Shown: in pieces, positions 1 to 9,091 of the stretch | Layout: every line of letters begins with the position of its first letter | How positions within the stretch are numbered: position 1 is the first letter of the stretch | Program-made: the position numbers and the translations under genes | NCBI RefSeq assembly: GCF_043951865.1 | Contig: NZ_JBINJF010000021.1 | Span: forward strand, 13,916-77,915 | DNA from: JAMQKA01 sp043951865 | Lineage (GTDB): Bacteria; Bacteroidota; Rhodothermia; Balneolales; Balneolaceae | Length of the DNA stretch: 64,000 nucleotides | Direction of reading: 5' to 3' | The notes under the pieces: generated by a model | Database searches by the model: none | Told to the model about the DNA's origin: nothing | Seen by the model: only the letters and a program-made list of their open reading frames with translations

Positions 1-1125
1 GCGCATTTCCCCCTGGAAGCGGGTATCAAACTCGTATCGTTTCTTTTTGGAGAGGCGCCGCAGCGTGTGGGTGCGCTGCTTGCGTACGCTGTTCTGAACC
101 TTGGGTTCAATGTTCAGGGCATGGGTATTCGGTCGCTCAGAATAGGTGAACACATGAAGGTAGGAGACCGGCAGGCTGTCGATAAAATCAAATGACTCAT
201 GAAAAAGCTCGTCAGTTTCACCCGGGTGACCGGTGATCACATCCACTCCTATGGCGGCATCCGGCATCAGCTCTCGGATCAGTTCCACGCGCTGCCGGTA
301 CAGGCCGGACTGGTATCGCCGGCGCATCAGTCCCAGCATTTGATCGGAACCGCTTTGCAGCGGTATGTGGAAATGGGGTTGTATTTTGTCGGACTCGGCT
401 GTAAAATAGATAATCTCCTCATGCATCAGGTTGGGCTCGACGGAAGAAAACCGGATGCGTTCCAGCCCATCTACGTTGTCGAGCTCCCGGAGTAGCATAA
501 AAAAGTTTTCTTCGCTGCCGCGCCCGAAATCACCGGCATTTACACCGGTGACCACGATCTCCTTAAAGCCATCCTCCACCAGGTGTTGGGCATTTCGAAT
601 AACGGTCGCAATATCTGGGCTCCGGCTTTCACCCCGGGCCAGGGGAATGGTACAAAACGAGCAGCTGTAGCTGCAGCCATCCTGTACTTTCAGGAAGGCC
701 CGGGTACGGTCGTCGGCAGAAAAAGCGTTGTGGAAATCGACCGCCTCATTAACATCGGAATGGTATATGACCGGTTCAGACTGCTTCTTAAAATCATCAA
801 ACAGATCCAGAAGGTTGAATTTGTTTTTGGCACCCAGCACGGTATCCACGCCATCAATTTCGGCGATTTCCTCCGGTTCTAGCTGAGCGTAACACCCCAC
901 TACAGCCACAAAGGCATCCGGATTGCGGCGCAGGGCCCGGCGCACCGTTTTGCGGCAGGTGCTGTTGGCACTCTGGGTGACCGAGCAGGTGTTGATCACA
1001 TAGATGTCGGCCTGCCCGTCGAAGTCGGTAATCCGGTAGCCCTCTTTCTCGAAGTCGCGCTGGATGGTCAGCGTCTCCGAGTAATTGAGCTTACAGCCTA
1101 ACGTTTTGAACGCTACTTTTTTCAT
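1..1125 (-). CDS. mtaB: tRNA t6A37 methylthiotransferase MtaB (3' end outside window)
   Basis: Radical-SAM enzyme that adds a methylthio group to N6-threonylcarbamoyladenosine at position 37 of ANN-decoding tRNAs. The frame opens with ATG at 1125 and stays open for 375 codons to the window edge, so roughly the last 60-70 residues (the TRAM domain in this family) are missing. The N-terminal UPF0004 domain has its three cluster cysteines in GCK (Cys11), NTCSVT (Cys47) and VGCYAQ (Cys78). The radical-SAM CxxxCxxC motif CSYSCSFC lies at Cys151/155/158, followed by TIPLARG. NTCSVT and the overall start favour MtaB over MiaB. It lies 223 bp downstream of nuoH on the same strand, behind a strong hairpin, so it is probably its own transcription unit. 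Confidence 0.9.
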   Translation of the reverse strand, partial: MKKVAFKTLGCKLNYSETLTIQRDFEKEGYRITDFDGQADIYVINTCSVTQSANSTCRKTVRRALRRNPDAFVAVVGCYAQLEPEEIAEIDGVDTVLGAKNKFNLLDLFDDFKKQSEPVIYHSDVNEAVDFHNAFSADDRTRAFLKVQDGCSYSCSFCTIPLARGESRSPDIATVIRNAQHLVEDGFKEIVVTGVNAGDFGRGSEENFFMLLRELDNVDGLERIRFSSVEPNLMHEEIIYFTAESDKIQPHFHIPLQSGSDQMLGLMRRRYQSGLYRQRVELIRELMPDAAIGVDVITGHPGETDELFHESFDFIDSLPVSYLHVFTYSERPNTHALNIEPKVQNSVRKQRTHTLRRLSKKKRYEFDTRFQGEMR

Positions 1126-1288
1126 TGGATTTGCGTGACTAACAGTTTGCGTGGAGGATATTTCGTTTTCGATTTCTAAATCTTAAAGATAAAAAATAGA
1201 CTCATGATTTGATAAAAAAGAAAACCCCTGATTCTGGCGCAAGTGTTCAGCGGAGCGCCACTGAGCCTATATTGAAGTCTCAAATAAG

Positions 1289-1321
1289 AAACCTCCAAGG
1301 TTTCTACAACCTTGGAGGTTT
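1289..1321 (-). terminator. Perfect 14-bp inverted repeat ending the nuo cluster
   Basis: Arms 1289-1302 and 1308-1321 (aaacctccaaggtt / aaccttggaggttt) are perfect complements around a 5-nt loop, with A- and T-ends on both sides. It lies just after the nuoH stop codon and before mtaB, so it most likely ends nuo transcription. A near-identical hairpin with one mismatch sits at 52467-52501 after another minus-strand operon. Confidence 0.75.
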
Positions 1322-1348
1322 AATCGAGAATACTATCTGCACACCGGA

Positions 1349-2356
1349 TTAAATGAAGTGATAATACGCGTAAATAAGCACAGCCAATACCATGAAGTTA
1401 ATGATACTGATCGGCAGCATGCGGCTCCAGCCAAGCTTCATCACCTGATTGTATTTGAATCGTGGAATGGTCCAGCGCACCCAGATGTAAACAAAGGCAA
1501 AAAACAGTGTTTTTAACGTGAAAATACCCACATCAAGAGCAGCCTTCATGGTACCGCTCAGTTCGGGAAGCCAGTAACCGGCGAATGGGAGGTGATATCC
1601 TCCAAAAAAGAATGTGGTAATCAGCATACTGCCGATAACAACATGCATATATTCGGCCAGAAAGAACATTCCAAATTTCATGCCGCTGTATTCCGTATGG
1701 AAGCCGCCGACGAGCTCCTGCTCGGCCTCGACAAGGTCGAACGGCGTGCGGTTTGCTTCAGCAAAAGCTGCAACGATGAAGATGACTCCGCCCACCGGAT
1801 TGCGGAAAATATTCCACCAATATTCCTGGGAGTCAACCAGGTCAAGCATGCTGAGGGAGTTGGAAAACAGGATACAGGAGGCAATGGCCATGCCCATCGG
1901 CAGCTCGTAGCTGATCATCTGGGCAGCGGCCCGAAGTCCGCCAAGGAGTGAATATTTGCTGTTGGAGGACCATCCGGCCAGCGTTACGCCATAGACTCCG
2001 ATCGATGTCATTGCCAAAAGAAAGAGAACGCCTGCGTTTAGATCGGTAACATATAAACCGTCTCCAAACGGAATGACCACGACAGTCATCAAAGCCGTAA
2101 CCACAGGGATAATGGGAGCGATAGTGTGAATGACTTTGAAACCGTGGGCGGGAGTAACATCCTCCTTCAGGATGAGTTTAAGAACATCGGCAATCGGTTG
2201 AAGCAGACCAAACGGACCTACCCGGTTTGGCCCGATTCGATTTTGGATTTGGGCAGCGATGCGTCGCTCAGCGTAAACAGCGAGTGCTGCCGAGTTGAGC
2301 AGCATAAATAATGCAGTTCCTAAAACGATATACGAAGTTGTTGTTACCGGCTCCAT
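1349..2356 (-). CDS. nuoH: NADH-quinone oxidoreductase subunit H
   Basis: Membrane subunit of complex I that joins the peripheral arm to the proton-pumping arm and forms part of the quinone chamber. The 335-residue protein is hydrophobic throughout (about eight membrane segments) and carries the family signatures ERRIAAQIQNRIGPNRVGPF near residues 30-50 and the acidic quinone-site loop EAEQELVGGFHTEYSG, followed by FFLAEY. Length is normal for NuoH. It is the last gene of the nuoA-H run, 55 bp after nuoG, and is followed by a hairpin terminator rather than by nuoI, so the rest of the complex must be encoded elsewhere. Confidence 0.97.
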   Translation of the reverse strand: MEPVTTTSYIVLGTALFMLLNSAALAVYAERRIAAQIQNRIGPNRVGPFGLLQPIADVLKLILKEDVTPAHGFKVIHTIAPIIPVVTALMTVVVIPFGDGLYVTDLNAGVLFLLAMTSIGVYGVTLAGWSSNSKYSLLGGLRAAAQMISYELPMGMAIASCILFSNSLSMLDLVDSQEYWWNIFRNPVGGVIFIVAAFAEANRTPFDLVEAEQELVGGFHTEYSGMKFGMFFLAEYMHVVIGSMLITTFFFGGYHLPFAGYWLPELSGTMKAALDVGIFTLKTLFFAFVYIWVRWTIPRFKYNQVMKLGWSRMLPISIINFMVLAVLIYAYYHFI

Positions 2357-2411
2357 TCAGTAATTCTTGATTCGTTTTACCTGTAATAAAATACTGTTAC
2401 GACAGGCGTGA

Positions 2412-4148
2412 TTAATCTTGTCTCAGTTCTTTGTGTTCGAGCGGAAGCTGAATGCCCTGTTCCTCGTCCATTCGTTCGTAGGTAACATCTTCAAAGGCGG
2501 GGATGGAGGAGGCAATATCAGCCATTACCGCGCGGGAATGTTCATATTGAAAATTGAGTCCCAGGCGATCTCCCAATTTATTCAGAAAATCCCAAACCGG
2601 CAGGCAATCCACTTTGTTTTCTTCGGTTCTCCAGTTGTCAAAATTAGTACCGTAGCGATCAAGGCGGCCTTCCGACATCTCAAGGTTGAGGCTTCGGTTG
2701 GTGTACTTGGTCTCTTTAGCCGGCATGGACCGCTGGATGCGTCCGTCAATATTGACGTAACTGGCCGCGTGTTCGGCGACACAAGTGATCGGAATCACCA
2801 GGTCAGACTCCTGAACGGTCTCGGTTTTGTTGGTCGCCAGGCTTATAACATAGGGAGCCTGCAGGTCGGCGGAGGTGAGGACCTCGCGATCTACGAGTTC
2901 ATCCGAAAGCATAATTACCACCTTGGCGGACCCGATCGCTGATTTGAGGGATTTTGAATCTATTTCATCCAGGTCAATCAACCGGCAGCCGTTGGTGTTG
3001 GGGGCCTGGTCATCGGTCAGGAGGAAATCGTCACCGTATCCCTCGACGATATGGGGAACAAATTTGGCGGTTTCAACGCCGAGTAGATTGAAAAATTTAT
3101 TGAACGAGTAGTTCTCTTCAACCGAGGCGTGTGGACTCCCGATAACAAGAATGTCGTCGCTGTCATGGGCTTCCAGAATTTCAGCAAATGTTTCGATGGC
3201 GTTATTCCATGAGGTACCGGCTTGCTGTTGCCCGTCAATCTTGAGTGAGGGCCGGGAAACCCGGTTCTCATTAAATTTCTGGTAGGCATCGCGTGCTTCG
3301 TCGGGCATCCACCATTCATTGACTTCTTTATTGAAGCGTGGAGTAATCCGCAAAATAAGATTGTCACGCGTCCACAGGTCAATATTGGTACCCTTGCCAC
3401 TGGTAATATCGATACTGGGAGTTTGATTCATTTCCCACACCCGCGCCTTGAAACGGAAATCGCTCGAAGTCAACGCTCCTACCGGACAGATGTCAACAGT
3501 GTTCAGTGAATAGGGATCATCAAATTCTTCGCCCGGAGCAGTAGCGGGGTAATTCTTGTCGCCCCTGGATACAATCGTAAGCTGTTCGGTACCACTGATT
3601 TCCTCAGTAAAACGCACACAGCGCGTGCAGTTGATGCAGCGTTCGGCATCGAGCGTAACGCGTGGCCCGAGTTGAACCCGTTTGGGCTTGTGCGCTTTTT
3701 GGACTTCAAACCGGCTGCCTTCCGGCCCGTATTTGTAGGTCTGGATCTGCAGCGGACATTCGCCGGCCTGGTCGCAGATCGGGCAGTCCAGCGGGTGGTT
3801 AATGAGGATAAATTCGAGATTGTCTTTCTGCGCCCGTTCTACCTCTTCATCCACTTCCTGGGTTTTGACGACCATGCCGTCGCTGACATCCATCTTGCAG
3901 GAGGGCTGAAGTTTGGGAAACCAGCGAATTTTTCGTTCTCCGTTTTCATCCAGTTCAAATTCACCCGTTTCACGATCTTTCACGGGCTGTCCCACTTTTA
4001 CCAGGCACTGCCGGCAGTTGGCCGGTGCAGACATCGAGGGGTGATAACAGAAGTAGGGAACTTCCATGCCCTGATCCATGATAAATTGAAGCAGGGAAGG
4101 GCTCCCTTCAAACTCGAACCGTTTTCCATCTATAAATACTTCAGGCAT
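2412..4148 (-). CDS. nuoG: NADH-quinone oxidoreductase subunit G (short form)
   Basis: Iron-sulfur subunit of the NADH-oxidising arm of complex I. The N-terminal ferredoxin domain has 2Fe-2S cysteines at Cys34, 45 and 48 and a fourth in SCKM. Then come the His/Cys 4Fe-4S motif HPLDCPICDQAGEC and a second 4Fe-4S set, CINCTRC with the distant CPVGAL. The rest resembles the molybdopterin-oxidoreductase fold that NuoG keeps without cofactor. At 578 residues it is much shorter than enterobacterial NuoG (about 900), with the loss in the C-terminal oxidoreductase part. All electron-transfer ligands are present, so I read it as a short natural form, not a broken gene. A 151-bp gap separates it from nuoF. 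Confidence 0.95.
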   Translation of the reverse strand: MPEVFIDGKRFEFEGSPSLLQFIMDQGMEVPYFCYHPSMSAPANCRQCLVKVGQPVKDRETGEFELDENGERKIRWFPKLQPSCKMDVSDGMVVKTQEVDEEVERAQKDNLEFILINHPLDCPICDQAGECPLQIQTYKYGPEGSRFEVQKAHKPKRVQLGPRVTLDAERCINCTRCVRFTEEISGTEQLTIVSRGDKNYPATAPGEEFDDPYSLNTVDICPVGALTSSDFRFKARVWEMNQTPSIDITSGKGTNIDLWTRDNLILRITPRFNKEVNEWWMPDEARDAYQKFNENRVSRPSLKIDGQQQAGTSWNNAIETFAEILEAHDSDDILVIGSPHASVEENYSFNKFFNLLGVETAKFVPHIVEGYGDDFLLTDDQAPNTNGCRLIDLDEIDSKSLKSAIGSAKVVIMLSDELVDREVLTSADLQAPYVISLATNKTETVQESDLVIPITCVAEHAASYVNIDGRIQRSMPAKETKYTNRSLNLEMSEGRLDRYGTNFDNWRTEENKVDCLPVWDFLNKLGDRLGLNFQYEHSRAVMADIASSIPAFEDVTYERMDEEQGIQLPLEHKELRQD

Positions 4149-4228
4149 TGTGTAGTTAATCTGTTTATGATGCTTTGAACCTTGTTTTAATTGCTCGTCA
4201 GCATCTTAATTATTCTCCTTTAGACTAA

Positions 4229-4296
4229 AGTTATTAGTTACTTGTTACTGGGAAGATCCGGACCAACAAATAACCAATAACCAATAACTAATAACT
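4229..4296. repeat. Imperfect inverted repeat in the nuoF-nuoG gap
   Basis: The stretch reading agttattagttacttgttac near 4229 is answered near 4274-4296 by its near-complement aaccaataactaataact, giving arms of about 23 bp with a few mismatches and a roughly 20-nt loop. It fills the only large gap inside the cluster. Such a structure could be a processing or partial-termination site between nuoF and nuoG; nothing in the sequence proves that. Confidence 0.45.
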
Positions 4297-4299
4297 AAA

Positions 4300-5586
4300 T
4301 CACGCCACGGCGTGTACCGATTTCTTGCACCTGGCCTCAAATTCATCGCGGAACCGGTTGATGGTATGGCGCACGGGCCATGCGGCGGCGTCGGCAAGAG
4401 CACAAATCGTTCGCCCTTCCATCTGGGTGGTTAGGTCCAGCAGCAGGTCCAGATCCTTGATCTCCCCTTCGCCGTTTTTAATTTTGATCAGCACTTTTTC
4501 GAGCCAGCCGGTTCCTTCGCGGCAGGGGGTGCACTGTCCGCATGACTCGTGATGGTAGAAATGGGCAATCCGCCAGAGCACATCGACCATGTCGGTATCT
4601 TCATCCATTACCACCATGCCGGCTGTTCCCATCATGGAACCCGCCTCGCGAAGTGACTCGGCATTCATCGTTACCTCTTCGAGCTGATCGGCCCGCAGCA
4701 CCGGGGTCGAGGAGCCGCCCGGAATCAGCGCCTTCAATTCCTTGCCACCCCGGATGCCTCCCGCAACGTCGTTGATCAGTTCCATAACCGGTACGCCGCT
4801 GGGATATTCATAAACGCCGGGTTGATTCACATGACCGGAAATTCCGTACAAAATTGGACCCGGGTGATCTTCGGCTCCCACACTGGTATACCAGTCGGCA
4901 CCTCGGTTGATTACGAGCGGCACGTTGGATAATGTCTCAATATTGTTGATAGTCGTTGGCCGTCCCCAAAGTCCTTTCTGAGCAGGGAAGGGGGGCTTCA
5001 CGCGCGGATATCCCCGCTTGCCCTCCAGTGATTCGAGCATCGCAGTTTCTTCGCCGCAGATATAAGCTCCGGCCCCATAGGTAATTTCAAGATCAACGCT
5101 GTAATCGGTTCCTAAAATATTTTCGCCGAGATATCCTTTGTCATAGGCATCATCCACGGCTTTCTGGAACATATCTACCCAGGAGATGTATTCGCCGCGA
5201 ATATAGACATAAATTGTGGTGATCGACATGGCGTAGGCGGCGATGGCAGCGCCTTCAATGAAAAGGTGGGGATTGTACTCAAAAATCTTGCGATCTTTAA
5301 ATGTGCCGGGTTCCGACTCGTCTCCATTACATGCCAGGTAACGGGGGCCGCCGTCGGGATCAGGCATGAAGCTCCATTTTAGTCCGGCGTTAAAACCGGC
5401 ACCGCCCCGACCGCGAATGTTGGCAGCCTTCACCTCGTTGGTGACGTCATCGGGCGACCATTTTTCCTTCTGAAGAACTTTTTTGAGTGCTTCGTAGCCA
5501 CCGTTTTCCTCGTAGACATCGATTTGTTCGAGTCCGGGGATGTCGGGAATTAATAACGGTTCGTAAGATTTCCAGTCTGAAGCCAT
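4300..5586 (-). CDS. nuoF: NADH-quinone oxidoreductase subunit F
   Basis: FMN- and NADH-binding subunit where complex I takes electrons from NADH. The 428-residue protein shows the FMN-site glycine loop GRGGAGFNAGLKW (59-71), the NADH-site motif GDESEPGT (88-95), a YICGEETAMLESLEG segment, and the N3 4Fe-4S cluster motif SCGQCTPCREGT with its fourth cysteine in GRTICALADAAAWP. Length is typical. It starts 2 bp after nuoE, so NuoE and NuoF are almost certainly translated from the same message, matching their role as the NADH dehydrogenase module. Confidence 0.97.
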   Translation of the reverse strand: MASDWKSYEPLLIPDIPGLEQIDVYEENGGYEALKKVLQKEKWSPDDVTNEVKAANIRGRGGAGFNAGLKWSFMPDPDGGPRYLACNGDESEPGTFKDRKIFEYNPHLFIEGAAIAAYAMSITTIYVYIRGEYISWVDMFQKAVDDAYDKGYLGENILGTDYSVDLEITYGAGAYICGEETAMLESLEGKRGYPRVKPPFPAQKGLWGRPTTINNIETLSNVPLVINRGADWYTSVGAEDHPGPILYGISGHVNQPGVYEYPSGVPVMELINDVAGGIRGGKELKALIPGGSSTPVLRADQLEEVTMNAESLREAGSMMGTAGMVVMDEDTDMVDVLWRIAHFYHHESCGQCTPCREGTGWLEKVLIKIKNGEGEIKDLDLLLDLTTQMEGRTICALADAAAWPVRHTINRFRDEFEARCKKSVHAVA

Positions 5587-5588
5587 AA

Positions 5589-6137
5589 TTACGATGCAGC
5601 TTGATTTCGTTTTTCCAGTTGAGGCATCTTCATCGATTCAAACTCAGGCTTTTTGCCCGATTTCAGATCCTCAATCAATTTATCGACTTTCTCCTTGGTC
5701 AGGTTGTTGACATATTGCCCGTTGGTAACCTGGAGCATCGGGGCGTAACCACAGGCGCCAAGGCACTCCACTTCCTGCAGGCTGAACATGCCGTCATCAG
5801 TGGTTTCTCCCGCCTGGATGCCAAGTTTTTCCTCCAGATATTGCAAGATGTCGTATCCGCCACAGAGCTGGCAGCTCAGGCAGGTACAGACATCCAGCAC
5901 GTGCTCGCCCATCTCTTCCTTGTAATATTGGGTATAAAAAGTTGCTACTCCGTGTACATGAGATTCAGGCAAATCCAGGGTTTCGGCCACCAGCTTTTGT
6001 ACCTCGGGCTTCACGTGCCCAAACTTTTTTTGAGCCACCCAAAGGACAGGCAGCGTAGCCGGTTTCACTTCCGGAAACTTGGCTTTTATTTTTTCAATCT
6101 GTTTCAGTTCTTCTTCTGAAAATGACAGCTCAGCCAT
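5589..6137 (-). CDS. nuoE: NADH-quinone oxidoreductase subunit E
   Basis: Thioredoxin-fold subunit holding the 2Fe-2S cluster N1a beside NuoF. The four ligands fit the family spacing C-x4-C and C-x3-C: Cys84 and Cys89 in DVCTCLSC, Cys125 and Cys129 in ECLGACGYAPM. The N-terminal helical part contains LPVLWVAQKKFG and the VHGVATFYTQY segment typical of NuoE. At 182 residues the length is normal, with a short charged C-terminal tail. It is separated from nuoD by 87 bp that contain a perfect 15-bp inverted repeat, and abuts nuoF. Confidence 0.97.
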   Translation of the reverse strand: MAELSFSEEELKQIEKIKAKFPEVKPATLPVLWVAQKKFGHVKPEVQKLVAETLDLPESHVHGVATFYTQYYKEEMGEHVLDVCTCLSCQLCGGYDILQYLEEKLGIQAGETTDDGMFSLQEVECLGACGYAPMLQVTNGQYVNNLTKEKVDKLIEDLKSGKKPEFESMKMPQLEKRNQAAS

Positions 6138-6160
6138 CTATATGAAAATTATAGAGTTAT

Positions 6161-6201
6161 TGATTTGTTGAATGATTGAATATAATTCATTCAACAAATC
6201 A
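6161..6201. repeat. Perfect 15-bp inverted repeat between nuoD and nuoE
   Basis: Arms 6161-6175 (tgatttgttgaatga) and 6187-6201 are exact complements around an 11-nt AT-rich loop. There is no T-run matching a strong intrinsic terminator. It is the second palindrome in a nuo intergenic gap and may mark RNA processing or stabilise the upstream nuoA-D message. Confidence 0.6.
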
Positions 6202-6224
6202 TAAATTCAAAAATTCAAGAATTT

Positions 6225-7517
6225 CTATTTGTCCGCTTCTCCCATTACAGGATCTACGCCCCCGATAATAACGACGGTGTCAGCCACCATTTCGCCATCG
6301 AGAATCTCTTCGAGTACCTGGAGATTGGCAAACGAAGGAGATTTTATCTTTAACCGCCACGGGTGCCCCGTTCCATCGCTCTGTATGAAATACCCAAGTT
6401 CACCCTTGGGGGCTTCAACCGCATGGTAGGATTCGGCTCCTTCGGGCGGACAGATGCCGGTGTCGGTCATCATGAAGTCGTGAATCATCCCCTCCATGGA
6501 ATAGTAGACTTCATCCTTGGAAGGATAGGCCTGCTTGGCGTTGTCCGTTCGGACGGGACCTTTCGGCAGCTTGTCGAGGCACTGCTGGATGATGCGGATA
6601 CTTTCCTGCATCTCCTCCATGCGCACGTAATAACGGGCCAGGTTGTCGCCTTCCAGCCGGGTGGGTACTTCAAAATCTACCTCGTCATACCGGGCATAGG
6701 GAGCAAATTTCCGGATGTCGTAGGCGTAACCGGACGCGCGCAGGGTGGGGCCGGTAGCCCCCAGTTGAAGGGCGTCTTCCGTTTCCAGGATGCCGATATC
6801 CTCATTACGATCAAAGAAAATGCGGTTGCGATCCAACAGCTTGTGCCAGTCTTTCAGTTCCTGTGGAAAACTGTTGGCGAAATCCTTGATCATCGCCATC
6901 GCATCGTCAGTAATATCGTTGGCTACCCCGCCAATACGGGCATGTGACACGGTGAAACGGTGACCGGTCAGCTGGTCAAAAATATCGTAGAGTTTTTCTC
7001 GTTCGCGGAATGTCCAGATAAAAAAGGAGACGGCCCCGGCATCCATAACCATCGTCCCCAGCCACAGCAGGTGCGAGGAAATCCGGGCCAGCTCGCAGCC
7101 AATCATGCGAATGTAGTGGGCCCGTTCGGGAACTTCCACGTCAGCAATTTTTTCGACGGCTGTACAGAGTGCTACATTGTTATTATAGGGAGAGAGGTAG
7201 TCCATGCGATCGGTGTAGGGCATGAACTCCTGGTAGGTCTTGTTTTCAGCAATCTTCTCAACACCGCGGTGAAGAAACCCGATATCCACTTTGGTTTTTT
7301 CAATAATCTCTCCGTTCAGCTGAATGACCAGGCGCAACACACCATGTGTGGCAGGGTGCTGTGGTCCCATGTTGAGAACCATCTTGGTATTCAGGGGATC
7401 CTCGTCCTCAAGCATCTCAATAGTGGTATGCTTGTCTTCAAGGCTTTTGTAGAGCGATTCCTGGTGTTCCTTGAAAAACTTCGGTTTTACCTTGTTTGTA
7501 AGATCTTGAATGGCCAT
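6225..7517 (-). CDS. nuoD: NADH-quinone oxidoreductase subunit D
   Basis: The 49-kDa subunit, lining the quinone pocket of complex I. The 430-residue protein has GPQHPATHGVLRL from residue 51, GFLHRGVEK, and DRMDYLSPYNNN, all hallmark NuoD segments, and it ends near GGVDPVMGEADK as usual. The first 45 residues form a charged extension before the conserved core, modestly longer than in enteric NuoD. It begins 2 bp after nuoC; here nuoC and nuoD are separate genes, not the fused nuoCD of enterobacteria. Confidence 0.97.
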   Translation of the reverse strand: MAIQDLTNKVKPKFFKEHQESLYKSLEDKHTTIEMLEDEDPLNTKMVLNMGPQHPATHGVLRLVIQLNGEIIEKTKVDIGFLHRGVEKIAENKTYQEFMPYTDRMDYLSPYNNNVALCTAVEKIADVEVPERAHYIRMIGCELARISSHLLWLGTMVMDAGAVSFFIWTFREREKLYDIFDQLTGHRFTVSHARIGGVANDITDDAMAMIKDFANSFPQELKDWHKLLDRNRIFFDRNEDIGILETEDALQLGATGPTLRASGYAYDIRKFAPYARYDEVDFEVPTRLEGDNLARYYVRMEEMQESIRIIQQCLDKLPKGPVRTDNAKQAYPSKDEVYYSMEGMIHDFMMTDTGICPPEGAESYHAVEAPKGELGYFIQSDGTGHPWRLKIKSPSFANLQVLEEILDGEMVADTVVIIGGVDPVMGEADK

Positions 7518-7519
7518 AG

Positions 7520-8044
7520 CTATTCAGTATCGGGAGTTGAGCTTGGAAGTTCAATTGAGCCAGGAATGCCCAGCAGAGGAAATTCTTTTCGCATGGGGAA
7601 GTATTCAAAATCTTCCGGCATATATATTCGACGGAAATCAGGGTGACCTGTAAAGCGAATTCCAAACATATCATACGTTTGCCGTTCAAACCAGTTGGCG
7701 GCCTTCCAAAGACCGGTCACGCTCTCAATTTCAGGATCCTCTTCAGGCAGCCATACCTTGATAAAAAGGCGGAGCCGGTCACGCAGCGAGAGCAGGTTGT
7801 AAATTACCTCAAACCGATCTTCAGAAGTAAAGCGATCGGTCCCGAAAATATCGACCAGATAGATAAAATGATGCTTCTCTTTCAGGTATTGGCAGACATC
7901 CACGATGGCATCAGGATCTACGCGAACGAAGGTGTCTCCGGTAGACTGGTACACCTCTACAAGCTTTTCCGAGAACTCTTCGCTGAGGCCATCGATAACA
8001 CGTTGAAATTGTTCGTTCAGTTCCAGACTCATGTTAGGTATCAA
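7520..8044 (-). CDS. nuoC: NADH-quinone oxidoreductase subunit C
   Basis: The 30-kDa peripheral-arm subunit that packs against NuoD and NuoB. The 174-residue sequence contains the conserved RFEVIYNLLSLRDRLRLFIKV and the signature around SVTGLWKAANWFERQTYDMFG followed by GHPDFRRIYMPEDFEYFPMRKEFP in separate stretches. Its start overlaps the end of nuoB by 11 bp, which indicates coupled translation. Confidence 0.96.
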   Translation of the reverse strand: MIPNMSLELNEQFQRVIDGLSEEFSEKLVEVYQSTGDTFVRVDPDAIVDVCQYLKEKHHFIYLVDIFGTDRFTSEDRFEVIYNLLSLRDRLRLFIKVWLPEEDPEIESVTGLWKAANWFERQTYDMFGIRFTGHPDFRRIYMPEDFEYFPMRKEFPLLGIPGSIELPSSTPDTE

Positions 8045-8516
8045 GCGTTATGGAGTGTTCGGTACGTACTTTGTCTTGAATTTTCATAAGGGCGTGGATG
8101 AGCGCATCGGGGCGGGGAGGACAACCGGAAATGTAGGCATCGACAGGAAGGAAGTTATCACAGCCTTGAACAACCCCGTAACAGCGGTGCATGCCCCCTG
8201 TTGAAGCGCAAGCTCCCATGGCGATACACCATTTGGGATCCGGCATCTGGTCCCACACGCGCCGGATGGCATGGGCCATTTTGTAGTTAACCCATCCGGC
8301 TACAATCATGACATCCGCCTGGCGGGGAGAAAAGCGCATCACCTCGGAGCCAAACCGGGAAACGTCATAGCGGGGACCGGCAAACGCCATCATTTCGATA
8401 GCGCAACAGGCCAGCCCCATCGGCATTGGCCAGGCGGCGTTGGAGCGCGCCCAGTTTACCAGGGTGTCCAGTTTGGTGGTGAGATAACCTTCACTTAATG
8501 TGTTTTCAAGACCCAT
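8034..8516 (-). CDS. nuoB: NADH-quinone oxidoreductase subunit B
   Basis: Carries cluster N2, the last iron-sulfur centre before quinone. The four ligands have exactly the spacing of the family: the tandem Cys37-Cys38 in GLACCAIEMM, Cys103 in GACASTGG and Cys132 in SGCPPRPDAL. At 160 residues it lacks the longer N-terminal extension of some NuoB proteins. It starts 6 bp after nuoA and overlaps nuoC by 11 bp. Confidence 0.97.
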   Translation of the reverse strand: MGLENTLSEGYLTTKLDTLVNWARSNAAWPMPMGLACCAIEMMAFAGPRYDVSRFGSEVMRFSPRQADVMIVAGWVNYKMAHAIRRVWDQMPDPKWCIAMGACASTGGMHRCYGVVQGCDNFLPVDAYISGCPPRPDALIHALMKIQDKVRTEHSITLDT

Positions 8517-8522
8517 ATAAAC

Positions 8523-8921
8523 TCAATTTTCTAAAATTTTGCGTTTAATATCCCAGTCCAGCGTGCCTTTCTTGAGGGTGTAAATCAAGCCGACAAAAAG
8601 TACAAAAATAAAAAATATCATGACCATTAAAGTTCCCGGACCATGATCCAAATATCGTACTGCCCACGGGTAGATAAAAACGACCTCGAGGTCAAATACC
8701 AGAAATTCCATAGCCACCATGTAAAAGCTGATCGAATAGCGGTCGCGGGCCTCACCAACCGGATCCATGCCACTTTCATACGGTTCCAGCTTCGTTAAAT
8801 TAGGCCGGTAGGGCCCCACAACACGGGCAAGAACGTTCAGCAGTACCGCCAGCCCGATGGCAACAGAAGCAGTAATTACAATGGGTATATAATTTTCTAG
8901 CATAACATTGTTCTGGTTCAA
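8523..8921 (-). CDS. nuoA: NADH-quinone oxidoreductase subunit A
   Basis: Small membrane subunit at the junction of the two arms of complex I. The 132-residue protein has three membrane segments (about 10-32, 68-90 and 95-117), with the conserved loop KLEPYESGMDPVGEARDRYSISFYMVAMEFLVFDLEVVF, read here as separate pieces, between the first two. It is the first gene of the nuo run. The 170 bp before it are AT-rich; I found only a weak promoter match (TTGACA with TAATTTCT 20 bp later), so its promoter is uncertain. Confidence 0.95.
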   Translation of the reverse strand: MNQNNVMLENYIPIVITASVAIGLAVLLNVLARVVGPYRPNLTKLEPYESGMDPVGEARDRYSISFYMVAMEFLVFDLEVVFIYPWAVRYLDHGPGTLMVMIFFIFVLFVGLIYTLKKGTLDWDIKRKILEN

Positions 8922-9091
8922 TAACGGAACGAGAAATTAGGGTCATTACGATGCAATGTCAACGCAATTGCAGGCAGCGAATATAGGACTCTGGGAGTTA
9001 ATTTGAGAATAATTTAGGTAGAAACTTTTTATTTAGAATTCATATAAATAAGGTTGTTTTCTCCGGTTCTCCATGCCGCCTGGTAGTGGTG

